A stretch of 64,000 nucleotides of DNA. Origin: Aquila chrysaetos chrysaetos (lineage: Eukaryota > Chordata > Aves > Accipitriformes > Accipitridae). The stretch covers positions 22,086,938 to 22,150,937 of the forward strand of contig NC_044022.1 of the NCBI RefSeq assembly GCF_900496995.4, read 5' to 3'. Below, one piece after another: positions 35,201 through 49,805 of this stretch (the stretch's first letter is position 1; every line of letters begins with the position of its first letter). The notes under the pieces were generated by a model. It made no database searches, was not told the origin of the DNA, and saw nothing but the letters and a program-made list of their open reading frames with translations. Made by a program: the position numbers and the translations under genes.

Positions 35201-35777
35201 TGCAATTTCCTTCCTTTTTGTTGTTGCAGCTCTTCGGGGGGCTGTTAGTTTCCTTGTTATTATGGTGAGTAAAAGGTACTAGACTTCATTCGTCCAGGAG
35301 CAGCGACTGCAGCTGCCAGTGAAGGGTCAGGATGTTTTGTAGCCGTGTTTTGTATCCATACTCTTTTTTAATCTTAGCGTTGTGACAAAAAAGCTTATCT
35401 CAAAGCGACTGATAAAAGCCTTTCCTAGTTATTTGCATATATCCTTCACGTACAAGAGGCTATGCACGATAACAACCAAAACCCTGCTGCAGCGTGGCAT
35501 AACTAGGAAAGGAATTCAGACAGTGGTGGAGAAAGCAGAAGGAAGCTATTGGCACGTCTTTCGAGCTAACAATAGAACAAGTTTAGCCATCATACAAAAT
35601 CTATATGTGCAGATTACATATAGTCTGTGCCGTAGTAGAGTAACACTGCAGATTTATAGCCTGCAAGCTGTTACCCTACAAAATGTCTCTAATGTTACAA
35701 GCAGTGCCTACCATCTTACCATGTTGCCTTTCCTCCTTTCTACTCCTCCCTCTTTCCCTAGACTGTAAGGGAAACTG

Positions 35778-35814
35778 AAAAAAAACAAACCAACAAACAA
35801 AAAAACCCAAACAC
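35778..35814 (+). repeat. A/C-rich tract
   Basis: AAAAAAAACAAACCAACAAA followed by CAAAAAAACCCAAACACC, of the same kind as the other A/C tracts in the window. Confidence 0.5.
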
Positions 35815-36769
35815 CTTTGTAACTTCAGTCAGATCTGGGGCTTTGAGCTTTAATTCTGTTGGTTTTCTTTTAGATAAGTTTCTAACTTCAGAGCACAGGG
35901 ATTGGTGGGACCATCATTTTGGGATCTCTCAGGAGACACTCATAGGAAGTAGTTTCCTCTCCCATCTCAATGTGTAGGAGACATCTCCAGTGGAATCAAG
36001 GGATGAACAGGGAGGGAGTGTTTTTCTCTACCCTCTAAGTTTAAAGAGGTTGTAATTTAGAAACATAGGGCTGACAAGAAATCCATGAGTCAGGGTCCTA
36101 TTCCTTGCCACTGCAGACTGTACTATGCTCCATATAAACTAAACGAGCTCCATTTTAAACCTTGTTAATTTTAATTTCTAATACCATGATTGGAAGCTTG
36201 TTCTAAAATCACAGTCTTTGAATGCTTAGACTACCTCATTTTCAACCTATATTTATTTATAGTCATTTTACAGTGATTTGTTCTTACATCAGGTTTTCAT
36301 TTTCATGTCTCATATCTCATCTCCCTCCCTGTAGTTTATCCCATCGATATATCTACAGAGAGGAATTATAGTTCCACTTCGCCTTTTGTCTGCTAGACTA
36401 AACAATCTCTTTTAGTAATATTCAAGAGCCTTCCCAACCCTGGCCTATGCTACTTTTCTCTTTTTACACTTTTTTCTGTAAGATGATGATCAGTATCTTA
36501 TCTATGAGGATAACAGCTGTTACAAACACCTTGTTTGATTTGTCTTCAGTTACATCTGCCTTTTCCTAACCTTGTTTCATTGGCAATCTATAAACTTTCT
36601 CTTACTAGTTATTATGAGCATTTTTTTTCTCCTTTGCAGTTGGTGAGCAGATAGAAAAACAAGCAAACAAAATAAAGCTTTACTGCTTATTAACTGAGCA
36701 TCCTTGGAAATTGCACGATCAAGTTTTACCATTGTTATCAATCTAATCTTCAAATTGTGACCTAGACGA

Positions 36770-37627
36770 TGAGACAGAATGCACCCTCTGCAAGTTTGCA
36801 GCTGATACAAAACTGAGAGGAGTGACTGATACACCAGAATATTGTGCTGTCATCCAGAGGGACCAGCGCAGGCTGGAGAAATGGGCTGACAGAAAACTCA
36901 GGAGTTCAACAAAGGGCAATGCCAAGTCTTGCCCCTTGGGAGGAATAACCCTAACCACCCCCACAGGCTGGGGAACGCAGTTTGGCAGAAAAGGACCTGG
37001 GGGTCCTGGTGGACCCCAAGTTGACGATTAGCCAGCAATGTGCCCTTGCAGCAGAGAGGGTCATCAGCTTCTTGGTCTGTGCTAGGAGGAGTGTTGCCAG
37101 CAGGTCAAGGGAGGTGATCCTTCCCCTCTGCTCAGCCCCAGTGAGACACATCTGGAGTGTTGTGTCCTCTTCTGGGCTCCTCTGTACAAAACAGATGGGA
37201 ACATACTGGACTGAGTGCGCCAAAGGGAGGAGAGATGATTCAGGGATTGAAGCATCTTCCGTACAAAGTTAGGCTGAGAGAGCTGAGACTGTTCAGCCTC
37301 GAGAAGGCTCAAGGGGGATCTTACGAATGTGTATAAATACCTGATGGGGAGGAGTCAAGAAGATGGCACCACACCCCTCTCAGTGGTGCCCAGTGACAGG
37401 ACTAGAGGCAATGGACACAAGGTACAGGAAATTCAATTTAAGGATAAGATAAAAATTCTTTTCCATCAGGGCTGACCAGCGAGGTCGTGGAGTCTCTGTC
37501 CCTGGAGATACTCAAAACCCAACTGGACGCAGCGCTGAGCAACCTGTTGTAGCTCACTCTGGTTTGAGCAGAGGGACTGGACTAGGCCTCCAGAGGTGCC
37601 TTCAACCTCAACCACATCTGGCTTTGT
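36770..37627 (+). mobile_element. CR1 LINE, 5'-truncated: end of ORF2 plus 3' UTR
   Basis: About 860 bp of CR1 in plus orientation. It begins within the end of the reverse-transcriptase ORF; short translatable pieces such as DLGVLVDPKLTIS (around 36990-37030) are typical of its C-terminus. It continues through the familiar 3' segments: the GTGTTGTGTCCTCTTCTGGG region near 37160, the AGAGAGCTGAGACTGTTCAG region near 37277, and the terminal GGACTAGGCCTCCAGAGGTG near 37580. Frameshifts and stops show it cannot move. The terminal short repeat is degraded. Reading frames on either strand here are element-derived and not host genes. Confidence 0.93.
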
Positions 37628-40277
37628 GGTCATCCGGTTCCTCCTAGTTGACATATTCTGCTGAATTGGTAGTGAATTTCCATTTTTTTTCATTAGTAAA
37701 GACTCACAAGAAAACTAATTGTGTTAGGGACACAAGAATGTGTTTAATAATGTCAGTCCCAAGATGATCATCCTTAACTCAACAAAGAGCCATCCCTTCA
37801 GCTTAAGTATTTTGAGGGGAACAACTGACTTAATGAGTCATCTCAACCCAATAAATACACAATTAATAAGGATAATGGAAAACACATTTTACTTTCAGTA
37901 CCCTAGAAATCTTAAAATAACCACACTCAATAGCATTCTAATCCAAGAGGTGATCACATTATCTGTAAGGTTACATCTTTGAACTTGTGATATCACACAA
38001 TATTTTGTGAAGCAAAAATCACTGGCTTTTTTAGAACTTTTTTACTCTGCTCAAAACTATTTTTAGATAAAATAAAATACTAGTAGATAAGACTGCAAGT
38101 CTGGAGTCTGCTTAAATTCATAAAAAAGACAATGAAAAACTTCCACTGATGTCCATGGCCTTGGGGTTAGCCCTTTGTTTTCTAAGTGGTAGTCACAGGC
38201 TTTCAGGTAAGAGTGAGAATACAGTGATCTTCAGCTGCTCTCCTACTGCCTCCTCCCCAGCCACCAATATATCCTATACCTATATCTATACTCATCTAGA
38301 CTGGATTGCAGCCAACTAGCCCTCATCCAGACCCAAAGCCTATCTAGACTGAGTTATTCAATCGACTGCACTGGCAAGGTCAGATATAATAAAGCTTCAT
38401 ATGCACTTATTTGATGCATGGCTACATGGTGAATTCTCAGAGCAGTTGTGATACCATCCATCCCTTTTGAGATGAACTAACCCCTTATAAAACTATCTAG
38501 AAATGCTCTTTGTTAGAAGTCTAAATCTGACAGATTCTGACAGCCTGTCAGCCTCTTGTGTACAACTCAGCTGGAGTCTGCTTTACCTCCATATTTTGTT
38601 ATCAGTTCATTCAGTATTTCTGAAATGTTAACATTGACTTCTAGCTGACTGACTTGAGGAGGCGATAATCACGCTAAACTAATTAAAGGTGATAGTATAG
38701 CCCACCTGTTATTATACAACATTTTTTATAGCAAAGTTTGAAAGCTTTTTATTGTGTAGTTTTTCCTTCAGATAGTTCAGATTGCCAGAAGTACCTCATT
38801 ATACCAGTAGTACAAAATATTTAATATTATTATTAGACAAAAATATTAGCACAAATGCAATCATTAGGATGGAGGTTTTAATACATAGTCATTATGTTAT
38901 CAGCCAGGAAGACCTGCTTTACTTTTAAATTGTTTGAGCAAAATCAGAGCACTTGTATTCTTGATGAATGAAGAGATATGAATATAAGGTTTAAAAAAAA
39001 AACAAACAAAAAAAGACCAGACAGACAAAACTCCCTGTTTAAGCTATGAAATAGTATTTCACACTTGTGTGCCTTCTCTGAGCTTTGATAATACAAAATT
39101 TTGTGCTCCTTTTTTTTAAATAATTCACCACATTTTTTATAATCAATCACAAAACTTATGCAAAAGGAGTGTCAGATTCAGTCCGTAAAAAGCATGGTGG
39201 TTTTGCATATGCTTAAAGAGCAGGTGACTATGGGTCCGTGAAATATGGGGATCTTCAGGGTTGGGCAACACCTATTCAAAGGGCTTGGGACTGTAAATTT
39301 AAATATATATGGCTACAACCCACCTAAGTTCCAAAGAAATGCCCAGGATTGGTTTTGCGCCTGGAGTTCTCTCTTTATTCGTGAAGACCTTAAGTAGGAC
39401 TACTTAGATACTGCAACCCACTTCCACAATGGCTTAAAATTTGACTCAAGAAAGAGTAAAATGCGGAATTAGTCCTGACAGTGTTGCAAAGCTGTAATAG
39501 AATATAGCTCTCTAGTCATGTCCACTTATTCTTGTTGGGAGATAATTATGTCTTGTGTACTCTTCTGCTTCTGTAGAGAAAACGTCTTTCATTTTTCCCT
39601 CTTGTCCTCTGTCATTTGCTGCACTGATTTAGCAATGCAAAGGGGATTCAAACCACCTGGGCATTTATTAATGCTGAGTAAATAGAAGTTTGAGCTGGTT
39701 TTTAATGTACTTTCCAACCTTGTTTATTGTCATTATGCTAGCTTTCTGGTGAAAATGTTTTTATTGGCAAGAAGATCTGCAGAATGCTCAAGCTCTGTAA
39801 ATAACAATGGGAACAACTTTTCCTGCGAGAATTAACTCTGGGAATTCTGCCCTGACCACACTGAAAACTTAATGTACTTATCTGCATAATACATTTTGCT
39901 GAACAATTGTGAATTTTTTGCAAGTGGAACATGGTGTTGTGAGAGTTACTGTTCTCTGAAGACTCATTTGTGTGTCCAAGTTCTAGTCTGCCTCTTCCAT
40001 ATATATCTATTAGCCTACTAAAAAATATTACCCCGCACTGTAAACCTTACCCTGCAGACATAATGTGATTTGGGTTCTGACCTTGAGAAATGAGAAATAT
40101 TTGATATTTCTCTGTTGCCACAATTCACATGAAAAGAAGGTCTTGGGATTAAGTATCAAAATACATAGTAAGAGTAATAATCGTGACCATCAGGTACTAA
40201 GATAATTTTGAAGTATCAGCATTCATACAGAAGGGTAAATTGTCTAAACAAGTAAGCCTGAAAAGATCCTAACTGAC

Positions 40278-40300
40278 AATAAATAAATAAATAAATAAAT
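40278..40300 (+). repeat. (AAAT)n microsatellite
   Basis: Nearly six perfect AAAT-type tetranucleotide units. Likely a length-variable marker. Confidence 0.85.
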
Positions 40301-41422
40301 ATTCCACTGCATCAAGTTTAAAAGACTTTTATCTCTATGGCACAAGCAATATAGCATAATTCTACCTTGAAATGGAGTCCCAACTGTCTACGAAGACTAG
40401 GCTGTGGGAATATTTAAGTGACCCATAAACTTACTTATAAAAAATTAACTGCCAGAAGCAATGCAGGAGTTACAAAATCACTTTCATGTCATTAATGGTC
40501 TGTTATGGCAAATATAATAAAACAATTTCATATCAAACTACTGAGTTTTAGATTAGGTGGACCTTATTATTCCCATATTTCAGCACCTCAGAATACCACA
40601 CAGTACTATGTCACTGAACACCAGTTTGGTAAGAAAGAGTGGCCTGAAACCTGTAGTAAACGATAACCTCATGTTCCTGGAAAAAAGAAAATATTTCCCA
40701 GGAAAATTTTCCCTCAAAAGAATCAATGTAATTTATAGTCGGTATCAACTATAATAATTATTTATTAATATATATTGAAAAACAGTTTAAAGAGGTGAAA
40801 TTTATCTGGCATTATGATCTTATCCATTAACATGGATCCATATCCATATCTAACAGAGAAAAAAGGACATGCACTGAAGCTACTTGGATGAAACATGTAA
40901 AGATGGTCCATGTATTTAAGCACACTTCTGCATGCTTCTGTGCAGTTAACTATTATCCCAAATGTTGTGAGAGAATGTCATTGTAGTGAAGTGGAGTAAA
41001 ATCACCCAATACATATACTTAAGTCTGAGGTAAAGCGGTCAAAAGGGAGCATTTCCAGGGTGCAGTTCAATTTTTCATTCTTTCCTAGTAAGCGATATTT
41101 AGGATACTTCTGCATCTATAAGAGCAGATGAGATGAATCTTGTAACTGTTCTAAGTATCTTCCTTCTTCCCAGGAATACTTCCGAGTTACACAAGCCAAA
41201 GGTAAGATCAGAAATGGAAAACTGAAAATCTTGCTTGCAAGCACATTACTAGTCTAAGAGATAACAATGTTCTGCAAGGTCCAAAAAGCCTAAAATCCTC
41301 GGATTTGAGGCTGGCTTTGGCTTACTTTTTAATAAAGATGAAGCGAATTTGGAAGATAAGGAGGGGTAGCATGACTTACAATCCATTTATTTTAAGGCTT
41401 TATAGAAACTCTCTGTAGAAGG

Positions 41423-41445
41423 TTTTTTCTTTTTTTTTTTTTTTT
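41423..41445 (+). repeat. Poly-T tract with one interruption
   Basis: T6, C, then about 16 T. Low-complexity run with no visible element body. Confidence 0.8.
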
Positions 41446-42716
41446 CCTTCCTTCTGTAAATTCTGCAGGCCAGTATGAGAATTTTGTTGCGACAGCTTAT
41501 CTGGTCTCAGCAAATGCAGCGTAATTTACTAATTCATTTACATAGTTTCAGCATAACGTACCAACATCTGTCTGTAAATTTAAAGGTAAAAACAACTGTG
41601 AGAAAAGGAAGAAAGGAATTCAGAGGAAAAAGGAGGAAGCTGATGTCATAAAATCCAGAGACTGGTCTAAACCTGAATGAATCTGGAGACTGCCCAAAAT
41701 GCAGAGGAATTTAAGATATGATTTTGACTCCAGTTTCATATTTTGCAGGGGAATCCATTCTATAGTAATGTGCAGTAATAGAAATGTCAGCCTTCAGAGA
41801 TAAATATACAGAAAAGAAAGAATCTCAGATAGCTAGGTTCCTAAGAGTTAACCTTTTATGAAAGCATATCATTAACTTCTTTGGTCAAAGACCATTAATC
41901 ATGCTGAATTATTTTTGGTAGAGCTTGGCGTCTGCATACATGTAATCCTCAAGCTGGTCTTTAAGAACAGTCATTTATTCAAGAAGCAACACAACATAAC
42001 GTAAATATTTAGCTCCCACGTTGCTTTTACATTCAAGTGTTATCATTAAATACAAAATTAACCACTATCATTTGAGAGGGTTGTTTAACAACAGTGTTAC
42101 TCATTTCTTATAAAGCAGCTATTTTCCAACTCACATCATTTGCTAAGGAAATAATATAGAAGTCATGCTATATGTTTGTACTGAAATAATAATAATACTC
42201 TGTTAGGTTTTCAGAAAAGACCTGATCTGTTTTGTGGTAGCATTCATTAATGCTGCATTTCCAAGGTCTTGAGAGCCAAAGGTTCTCATTCAAGAGAATG
42301 GAAACCACTGCACCTTCTGGACCCTGTTTTGCATAATTAGATGCCTACCTAAATGGACTGATCATTCAAAGAGCTCCATAATTTGACTCTTTTTCAGTAT
42401 TATTGTTCATGCAACTGGCAATTATGGTTTCATTTAAAATGCCACCACAGGCCTCTGAGTTTTCATGTGAAAAACTCTGCAAATGCAGGAAGATATAAAG
42501 AATTGGTTATCCTTATTTGAAATTACAACAGCTGAAGATTAATCTTGAGAATTTGGGAAGCAATGGAATGTTGCTATATGTGCCCATGTGCCTAAGCATG
42601 TTTCCTTGTCTTTGCAAAGTTTAGGGGCAGCATTCATGAATATTACAATATTTGCTTTACCTCTCTTCTGTTTTTGTGTATGTTTTACAGATGTATTTAG
42701 CACTTCCTTTAACTGT

Positions 42717-42746
42717 AAAAAAAGAAAAAAAAAGAAAAAAGAAAAG
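42717..42746 (+). repeat. A-rich tract with G interruptions
   Basis: AAAAAAAGAAAAAAAAAGAAAA-type run of about 30 bases, purine only. A short polypurine tract. Confidence 0.8.
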
Positions 42747-45700
42747 ATTGTTTACCTGATACACTCTCAAGACTGTTTAGTCCAATGTGAATGCCCAAGT
42801 CAAACCCAAAATGTCCAAGTTCCATCACAGGTTTTTTTTTCTCCAGCAGGTGGAGAACGCTGAAGAAACTAGAGCTCTTGTGAATTAGAAGCATTGATCT
42901 CTAGATCACAGATCACTTATCCCTTCATTTTATGAAATATTTCTTTCATATCAGAAAACCACTAGGTGAACATCGTTTCCTTTCTAGATGAGTCATCCTG
43001 CAACTCTGTTCTGAAGGCCTAGGCTGTGTCACGAATCTTACCTCTCTTGCTGGGAATGCAGAGTAGAGTAAGGAAACAGTACCCCACCTCCAAAATCTGA
43101 TATTGCTATCCATAACATTCAAAGGATTAGCAGTCCTTTGGAATAGCATTAGGAGTCAGGACTAAGAATATCATCTTCAGAATCTGCATCACCACAACGC
43201 TTACTTATTCAGAAACCCTACTTGCCTTTGCTTGCAAACCCTGCGCTTAGGATATATATTCAAACAAGAAGTGAAAAACTAGTGGTGTAACGGCTTTTCC
43301 TGTGAAGTAAATTTTAGTTTTTGTGTTTGGATTTGTTTGGGGTTTTTCAATGAATTGGAAGAACAGAAAAGTTGTCTTGGCTTCCACAAGTTCTAAAGGA
43401 AACCATTAAATGTAAAACCTCTCTGTATGTAAATAATTTGGTAGGGAGGTAAACTTCAATGTGTAGTGCTTTCGTTTCAGATATCGTTATATTTACATGG
43501 TACTATTACACTTTTAGACAGGTCTGGATTCTAAAAGTTAGCAAAATGTGGTAAAGTCAGTTTTCCTATGGCATTCTTCTCCATTAATTCATACTGTGCT
43601 TGGCTATTGTCTTCTGAGCACTTAGGTATATAATGATGCTGAACCAGAATTCTCCTTTGTTATGAACTCCCTAACATGCTATCCAGCGACAGTCAAATTA
43701 CAGATCTAGAGGGAAAAAGGCAGTCATTGAGACCTCCCACATTCCCAGGTGAGACTCCCTATAGCCAAGAAGAGCTTAGTGTTGGAGTAGGGGGCTATGT
43801 CAAGACCTAATTCACCTTTGTTACCTCTGATGAGTTAGGTGTTTTCAAATACTGAGCCATGTTCACTGGTAACCAGCAGGAGATAATAAATCTGATTAAT
43901 TCTTTGCACATAGGTCATTGAGTAGCGAGTGAGGATAAATAATTTTACTCATGAATCCTACTATTGAAGTAGGGCAGCAGAGCTGGGGTTGTTTGGGACA
44001 GCCTTCAAACTATCAATGTTCCCAAGAAAGGCATTGCTTTCCCATTATCAATTTCCCTCGGCAACTGACATCTAATGAATACTTTGATATATTCCCTGAA
44101 AGGGGTTATTAGAATCCAAATTACAGAAAGATAAAATGCCTTGACACGTATCTATTTCTATGAGGTTTTTAGACCCAAGTCCCCAGCGAAGCAGAGAACA
44201 TGTTCTCCTTTCTAACACTGTCAACCTTCGCTATCACAAGCACCCCAAATTAATAATTATTTAGCTACTGAACAATTATGACAGATGATTAATTGATCAC
44301 AAGGAGCTAGTTCTCATGGTGCTATTAATCAGTATGTCATCAAGCAGAAAGAGAAGGTAAGCAATCTATAACTGTTACGAACCATGTAAGGGACGCATTA
44401 CTCAGTCAGCATGAAAAGGTCATTGTGCAGCTGAAAGCAGGATGAGCAGACTTAGCCAGATTGATGAGAGAGTGTTATTTTGGGTATTTATTATCAAGGA
44501 AAAAAAAATACCATTCTGTCTGTACAAACACTGTAAATAACTGGTTTACCGAAACAAAATGCTAAGAAAAGAGCAGGTTGCTGAGCTGTCAACAATGCTT
44601 TAGTCTTCTATTGTTCAAAGATTACCAAATGTGTTTTGGGGTAAAAGAAGACACTTTCCCCTCCCACATCTCTGTGTTTTCTTGATAGGAGAATATTTTA
44701 CAGCTGTGGCCTCTGACCATGACAGGCCTCTATCACCTCCTCTCCTGATGATTACCATGCAACTCATTAAACACTGCTCATTACCACCTGCTGTAGGGGG
44801 AAGTCTCTTGTTAAAGGAGTGCAGGAAGAGGAGTAGGCTGAGAAGGAAAGAGTAAAAGTAATTATGTATGCTCCATGGGGTGCTGGAGTTGTATGCTGAT
44901 GGGAGAAAACATGGATGGCATTGACTATGGGATAGCTGGGACAGCTTCCTTTCCTCACTCTTTCGAGCTTCTTAGGTATGTTTGTGTTCAGCAACTTTGA
45001 GCTTTGCCTAGAGTTAACAGCAGGCAGATGTGATCTCTTTCTGCCTGTGTTTCAGGAGAACCAGAAGCTATTGTGCTAATTGCATGGCAATTAAAAATAA
45101 CCTTGAACCAAAAGCCTATAAATATAAAGAATCTTTAAGAAACATTACAGCAGGGATGAAGAAGGCTTTGTATATCTGCCAGGTGCTGACAGCTGTGATA
45201 CTTTTCACCTGGTGGGATCTCCAAGGTGTATATCATGCACAGTGTATATCATGTTCTTGGGTGTGCTTCCTAGTCCAGTGCGCTGGGTAGCCAGGCTCGG
45301 TGATGGTATGGGCGCTGTTGATGCTTTGTGCTAGAGGGAAATAACGTTCAGAAAGACTTTCCCATGGGCATACGTGTTGCATTTCTGGTGGGTATGGATA
45401 CCACTGTCTCCATGGTAAAAACTGTCTTTGTTTTCAGGCTTCTCTCACCAGGGATCAGTGGTTTCAGACAGGGAATCCATAATTAGTTATGTTTTAACCT
45501 ATGCTTACCCAAGGGCTGGTTTTTCCCTGCAGATGAATCCAGTTCAGCCACGTAGGTGTTGTACAGATATCTTAGTAGAGAATTGTGTTCGGGCTAATTT
45601 ATCTTCCTGAGAAAGTTTATTAGCTCAGGCACAGCATCATGCTGTTGCAGGTGTGGTTTCTAGACCTGGCTGCCACCCAGCTGGCTGGGGACAATGGCAG

Positions 45701-48260
45701 AAAGAGTCTGAGTCCACGACGGATTTGCAAAGCTCCCTTAACTACTCCGTAAAGATTTTTCTTAATTTCTTATTATGCCTCAATGTGACGTTGTGAAAAA
45801 GTATGGGCAATAGTCGTTACAGATCATAGAAAAGCCTAGGTAAAGGTTTCCAGGTGTGACATTCTCTACAGGTTACAAGTTTCTTTTCTGGAGCCGATGT
45901 AGAAAGAGCAAAAAGAAGCAACAGGAAAATACAGACCCAGTTGTTGTGCCCTGATCAGACAGCTGAGCCCAGCGATTCATTCAAAGATATATATATTCTT
46001 CCCTCCCCACTCTTCACCTATTTCAAGCATTAGGTGAAAAAAAAAGAAAAAAGGATTATCTTTACTCTACTGGTTACCTCATCTTGAACTTCAGATCAGT
46101 AGACCATGATACTGGTAGATATCTATCTACTTAATCCATTTATTTACTGATTCAGAAATATTTCAGTCGGTTTAATAAATAGAACTTTAGATTCTTTCCT
46201 AACGCAAAATATCACTTGCACGGGCATTTTTCCACAGAAAGTGGTTATTGTATAGAAGCTGCATTTTTCACTGATGGAAAATTTCCAAGCAGCTCTGTTA
46301 TTTGCTTATTCATTTTTATCAGGCAATTTGTTTACTGGGCATTTTACAAATATTTAGATAGAGATTTATAAACACAATACTATAACAATTTTAATCATTC
46401 TTTCACTGTGAAAAGTTTGTACTTATCTGCCACTCTCCAGTCAAATAACTCTTACATAAAGAGTCATACTCTTGTTCTTAGCCATCATTGTTTATCTTGA
46501 CCTTCTCTTGTGCCTGGAGTCACAAAGAGGCGTCATGCCGTTTGCAGAAATTTCAGATTGAGAAAATGCAGTCACTTGCCTCATGGAGTTCACACATCTG
46601 CTTCCAGCCAGGAATATGTACGTAAATTAGTGAGACCTTGGCATAAAAATACTAATGAAAATTGTGAAAATACAAAATGCAATCAAAATTGCAAAGTACA
46701 GGAGAGGATAGGAGAAAAAGCCCTTGAACTCTAAAGGAGAAACTAGTGATGAAGGAAGTAAAGTCAGGAGGTGACCAGAACCACGTAAAGCTCTGGCATG
46801 GTTACAAAATGACAGGAGATGCACTGTAATCCACGGGACCAAAAAAGCAGTTAGCAGAAAGGAAGGATAAGCGCTGAGTACGCGGCCTGAGATTTGACAA
46901 GCAGGGGGTTTCACCATTGTTTGTCACACAAGTTTATATGTGATTCCTGATAAAGCGGGAGAAAAATTCATCTGCACATGTGGACAAATTCGAAGGTGCA
47001 AATGAATTTGCACATAAATATGAGTCCAGCACTGAGCTGACCTAAAAGCTGAGCAAATTATTCCAACTGAAGAATGTTTTCATGGTGTGCCCTAACTTAA
47101 TGCAGTACAGTGAAATCTGAAAATATTGTGATATAAATCATGCAACAGAATGAGCTCACTCTGATGGCAGCTTTACCAACTTTATTTTTTATTTCTCAAA
47201 TACGAAGTGTATATAGATGCCACTGATGGGAAATAAATATGGCACTGCTTTCTCTAGTTAGATATTTTTAAACTGCTAGGATGAATACATTTTCTCTTTC
47301 AGTGATCATGTTATCAGAGAACCATATGAACATTGCATCTGCTTTATGCTGCTGTAATGAAATGTACAGGACCTAATTCACCACTTGGTTACTCCAGTCT
47401 AATACCACTGTAACTCCACTGATATCTCTGTAATGAAATCAGGGGAGCAGAGGATAACAGACTTGTTATATTTGCTTAGGAGGAAAAAAAAATGGTGTAT
47501 TTTTGAGCTCTTTAACTCAAACTTCTGTAAGTTTTCCCAATCCTTTTCATTTCATAGACATAAACTTTCCAGGTAGATAAAATGGATCCAGAGTGAAATA
47601 TGGTAACCACACATTCATTGTTTATAATAAATATAGAGTAGATTGAAGTTACTTCAGTAATAAATGATACCATATTAGCAACATGTAAAGGAACTGAGAT
47701 ACTTTGCTAAACATGCTGCTAGGATTTGGGAGCTAAGGTATGGCTTTCAAGTCCATATGTTTTTCTGAAATAGGTATAGGGAAAGTCATGCTGATAAGCT
47801 TAAATTTGTATGCTATTGAAAAACAGACATTTTTTAGTGCAATTACAATTCAGAATTTGGAATAAAATGTTAGTATCTTTGGAAAAAAAATCTGAATTTG
47901 ATTCTTTCCAAAATAAGCCTTCAATAGAAAAACAACTTGATAGCTATGTAAATGTTTGGAAAACAGGAGTCCTATTTGCTGCTTATTTTCTAAAGGGCAA
48001 TAGGGCTTGTGTCCTTCCTTTCTTGCTAGGGGCAAGCTTATATGAAAACACAAAAATTGCAGCTTATATTCCGTCCAATATCATAATCTTTTAAAAAATC
48101 ACCAACTGAGATGTCAGAAACCCAGGGTGATGTGGCTTCAGGTAGGGTATAAACAGCAGGAGCAAATGAACTTTTAAAAAGCCAAGATGCTGTTTTCCTA
48201 CAGCTCAATTTGCCCCTTTCAGAGCCAGAGCATTACTTCTCCAAAATTGTGTTGTTTTGC

Positions 48261-48283
48261 TTTTTTTTCTTTTTTTTTTTTTT
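48261..48283 (+). repeat. Poly-T tract with one interruption
   Basis: T8, C, then 14 T. Isolated low-complexity run. Confidence 0.8.
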
Positions 48284-49389
48284 CATAAGCACCTGAGGGA
48301 GGTATTTAAATTTAATCACATTCGGGTTCAGCACTCATCATGGTGATAGTAAAACAGGTGTGGATTGGGGGAAGGCAGGAGTTGCTGATTTGTGAGATCC
48401 TATCACTCAGCATCTGCTAGCCAAATTGCCAGCTAATCATCTGTGAAAAAAAAGTCTTGTTTTGACAAGGAGAGCATTTCATCACCTGTGGAAATTGCCT
48501 TCTGAAATCTGTAGCCTGGAGCCCAAATCTCTGCAGGAACTGAAAGGAGAAATCGCCATCTGTATTTCCAGTCCCTTCTGTTCAAAATTCAGGTGATTGA
48601 GTGGATACCCTCGTTGAAAAATTCCCTGCATTTTATTAGCTAGCCTTGCTTTCTGCCCTGAAGGTGGCCTTTCTTAGTACCCACAAAAGAAAATGTCTGC
48701 TCCATGGGGGACACATAGGAAACTTTACCTGTTGTTTTGGTCAAATTGAGACTCTCTGCTCTGTCCGTCGTCCGTCCTGGCCAGGCGTGAGGCCATTCTG
48801 GTCCAGCAGCCAGGCTGTACCAATGCTAATGAGCCCTGCTGAGAGAGCAAGGTCATTAAGCATGTTTGAAAGGTCTCTGGATCTGGTCTGGTTGGATCTG
48901 GTTCATACATCTCTGGCAAGGAGCACGGGTGGATGTGGGAAGCAGCTGTCTGTACCTGGCTGTAGGAAAATGTCCAGAGACCTGAAGAGTTTAACAGGAT
49001 ACTGTAAAGATTTAGACATCTTTATGGGAAAGTGAAACAAGGACTTAAACCCAAGAAAAACAAACAAACAAGAAAACAAAATAAGGAAGTCTGAAAATAA
49101 CAGAGGCTCTTCCTAATGGGACAGGCTTCATAATTTCATAGTACACTGGCATCTTCCCCTGAAGCATCTGCTATTATCCACTGCCAAAGTGAAAATACTT
49201 CACTAGGTGGTTTAGAAATTGCTGTGTCCCCTTCTCTGTCGGTTGTAAGCTCTTTCATCTTCACAGGAGCCAGTGCGCATGAAGAGCAAGATAAATAGAA
49301 AGGGAATTTCACAACTTATTAAGAGAGAGCAATAGCAAATCCTTCCCCAGCAGTTTGCTGTGCCGTGTGCTTTCCTTCCCCTCTGCCTC

Positions 49390-49805
49390 TGTGTTGACAC
49401 TGAGCAAGTCGTCCGGGTCACCGGTCACGGTAGTGCTTGCACGGAATGAGATGTACAAGAAACCTCGCGGATCCTCACAACCGCAAGGGAGAGCAGAGGA
49501 GCGGGTGCGAGAGCGTCGTTGCGATGCAGTGCACAGTCCCCGCGCTTTAGGCGAGTAGAAGCATGAAAACACAAAATACAGGGAAAAAGGACTATCTGGG
49601 AAAGGTGTTCTGCCCCCAAAGTTGGGTAGATACCGATCAAACTGCCTATGTGGATAAGACGGCTGCGGAGAACAGCAGTACGGAACGTGCACATCCATGG
49701 ATTTCCAGGCACAACCTTTCACGTATTCAGGAACTGAAGATGGGAATTGCGCGTGGAGAAGGTCACCGCTCGGAGCAGGTCCCCGGAGCGGGTTTTCGTG
49801 CTGCA
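49390..49805. promoter_or_regulatory. CpG-rich islet 3, possible first exon or promoter
   Basis: Two CpG clusters, at 49390-49560 (about 16 CpGs) and 49640-49800 (about 12), are separated by a short AT-rich gap. Open frames exist on both strands: 165 codons on the minus strand (49309-49806) and 67 and 84 codons on the plus strand. None shows a recognised domain; GC-rich DNA has few stop codons, which explains the frames. It is the best candidate in the window for a promoter of a gene lying mostly outside or in unseen exons. Confidence 0.35.

Larger units (their letters stand above)
37628..49389. other. Long non-coding stretch, no gene seen
   Basis: Nearly 12 kb of AT-rich DNA with only microsatellite and mononucleotide tracts. 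Frames reach 129 codons (48646-49035) without family features. A short direct repeat of a GGATCTGGT unit lies at about 48877-48903. Confidence 0.5.

Noticed and set aside
35382-35768. 128-codon plus-strand frame
   Set aside because: No recognisable family and no supporting signals. It follows a weak GC islet but lacks any coding signature I can see.
36577-37693. Several open frames of 70-96 codons on both strands
   Set aside because: They overlap the CR1 copy at 36.8-37.6 kb and either derive from its ORF2 end or run antisense to it.
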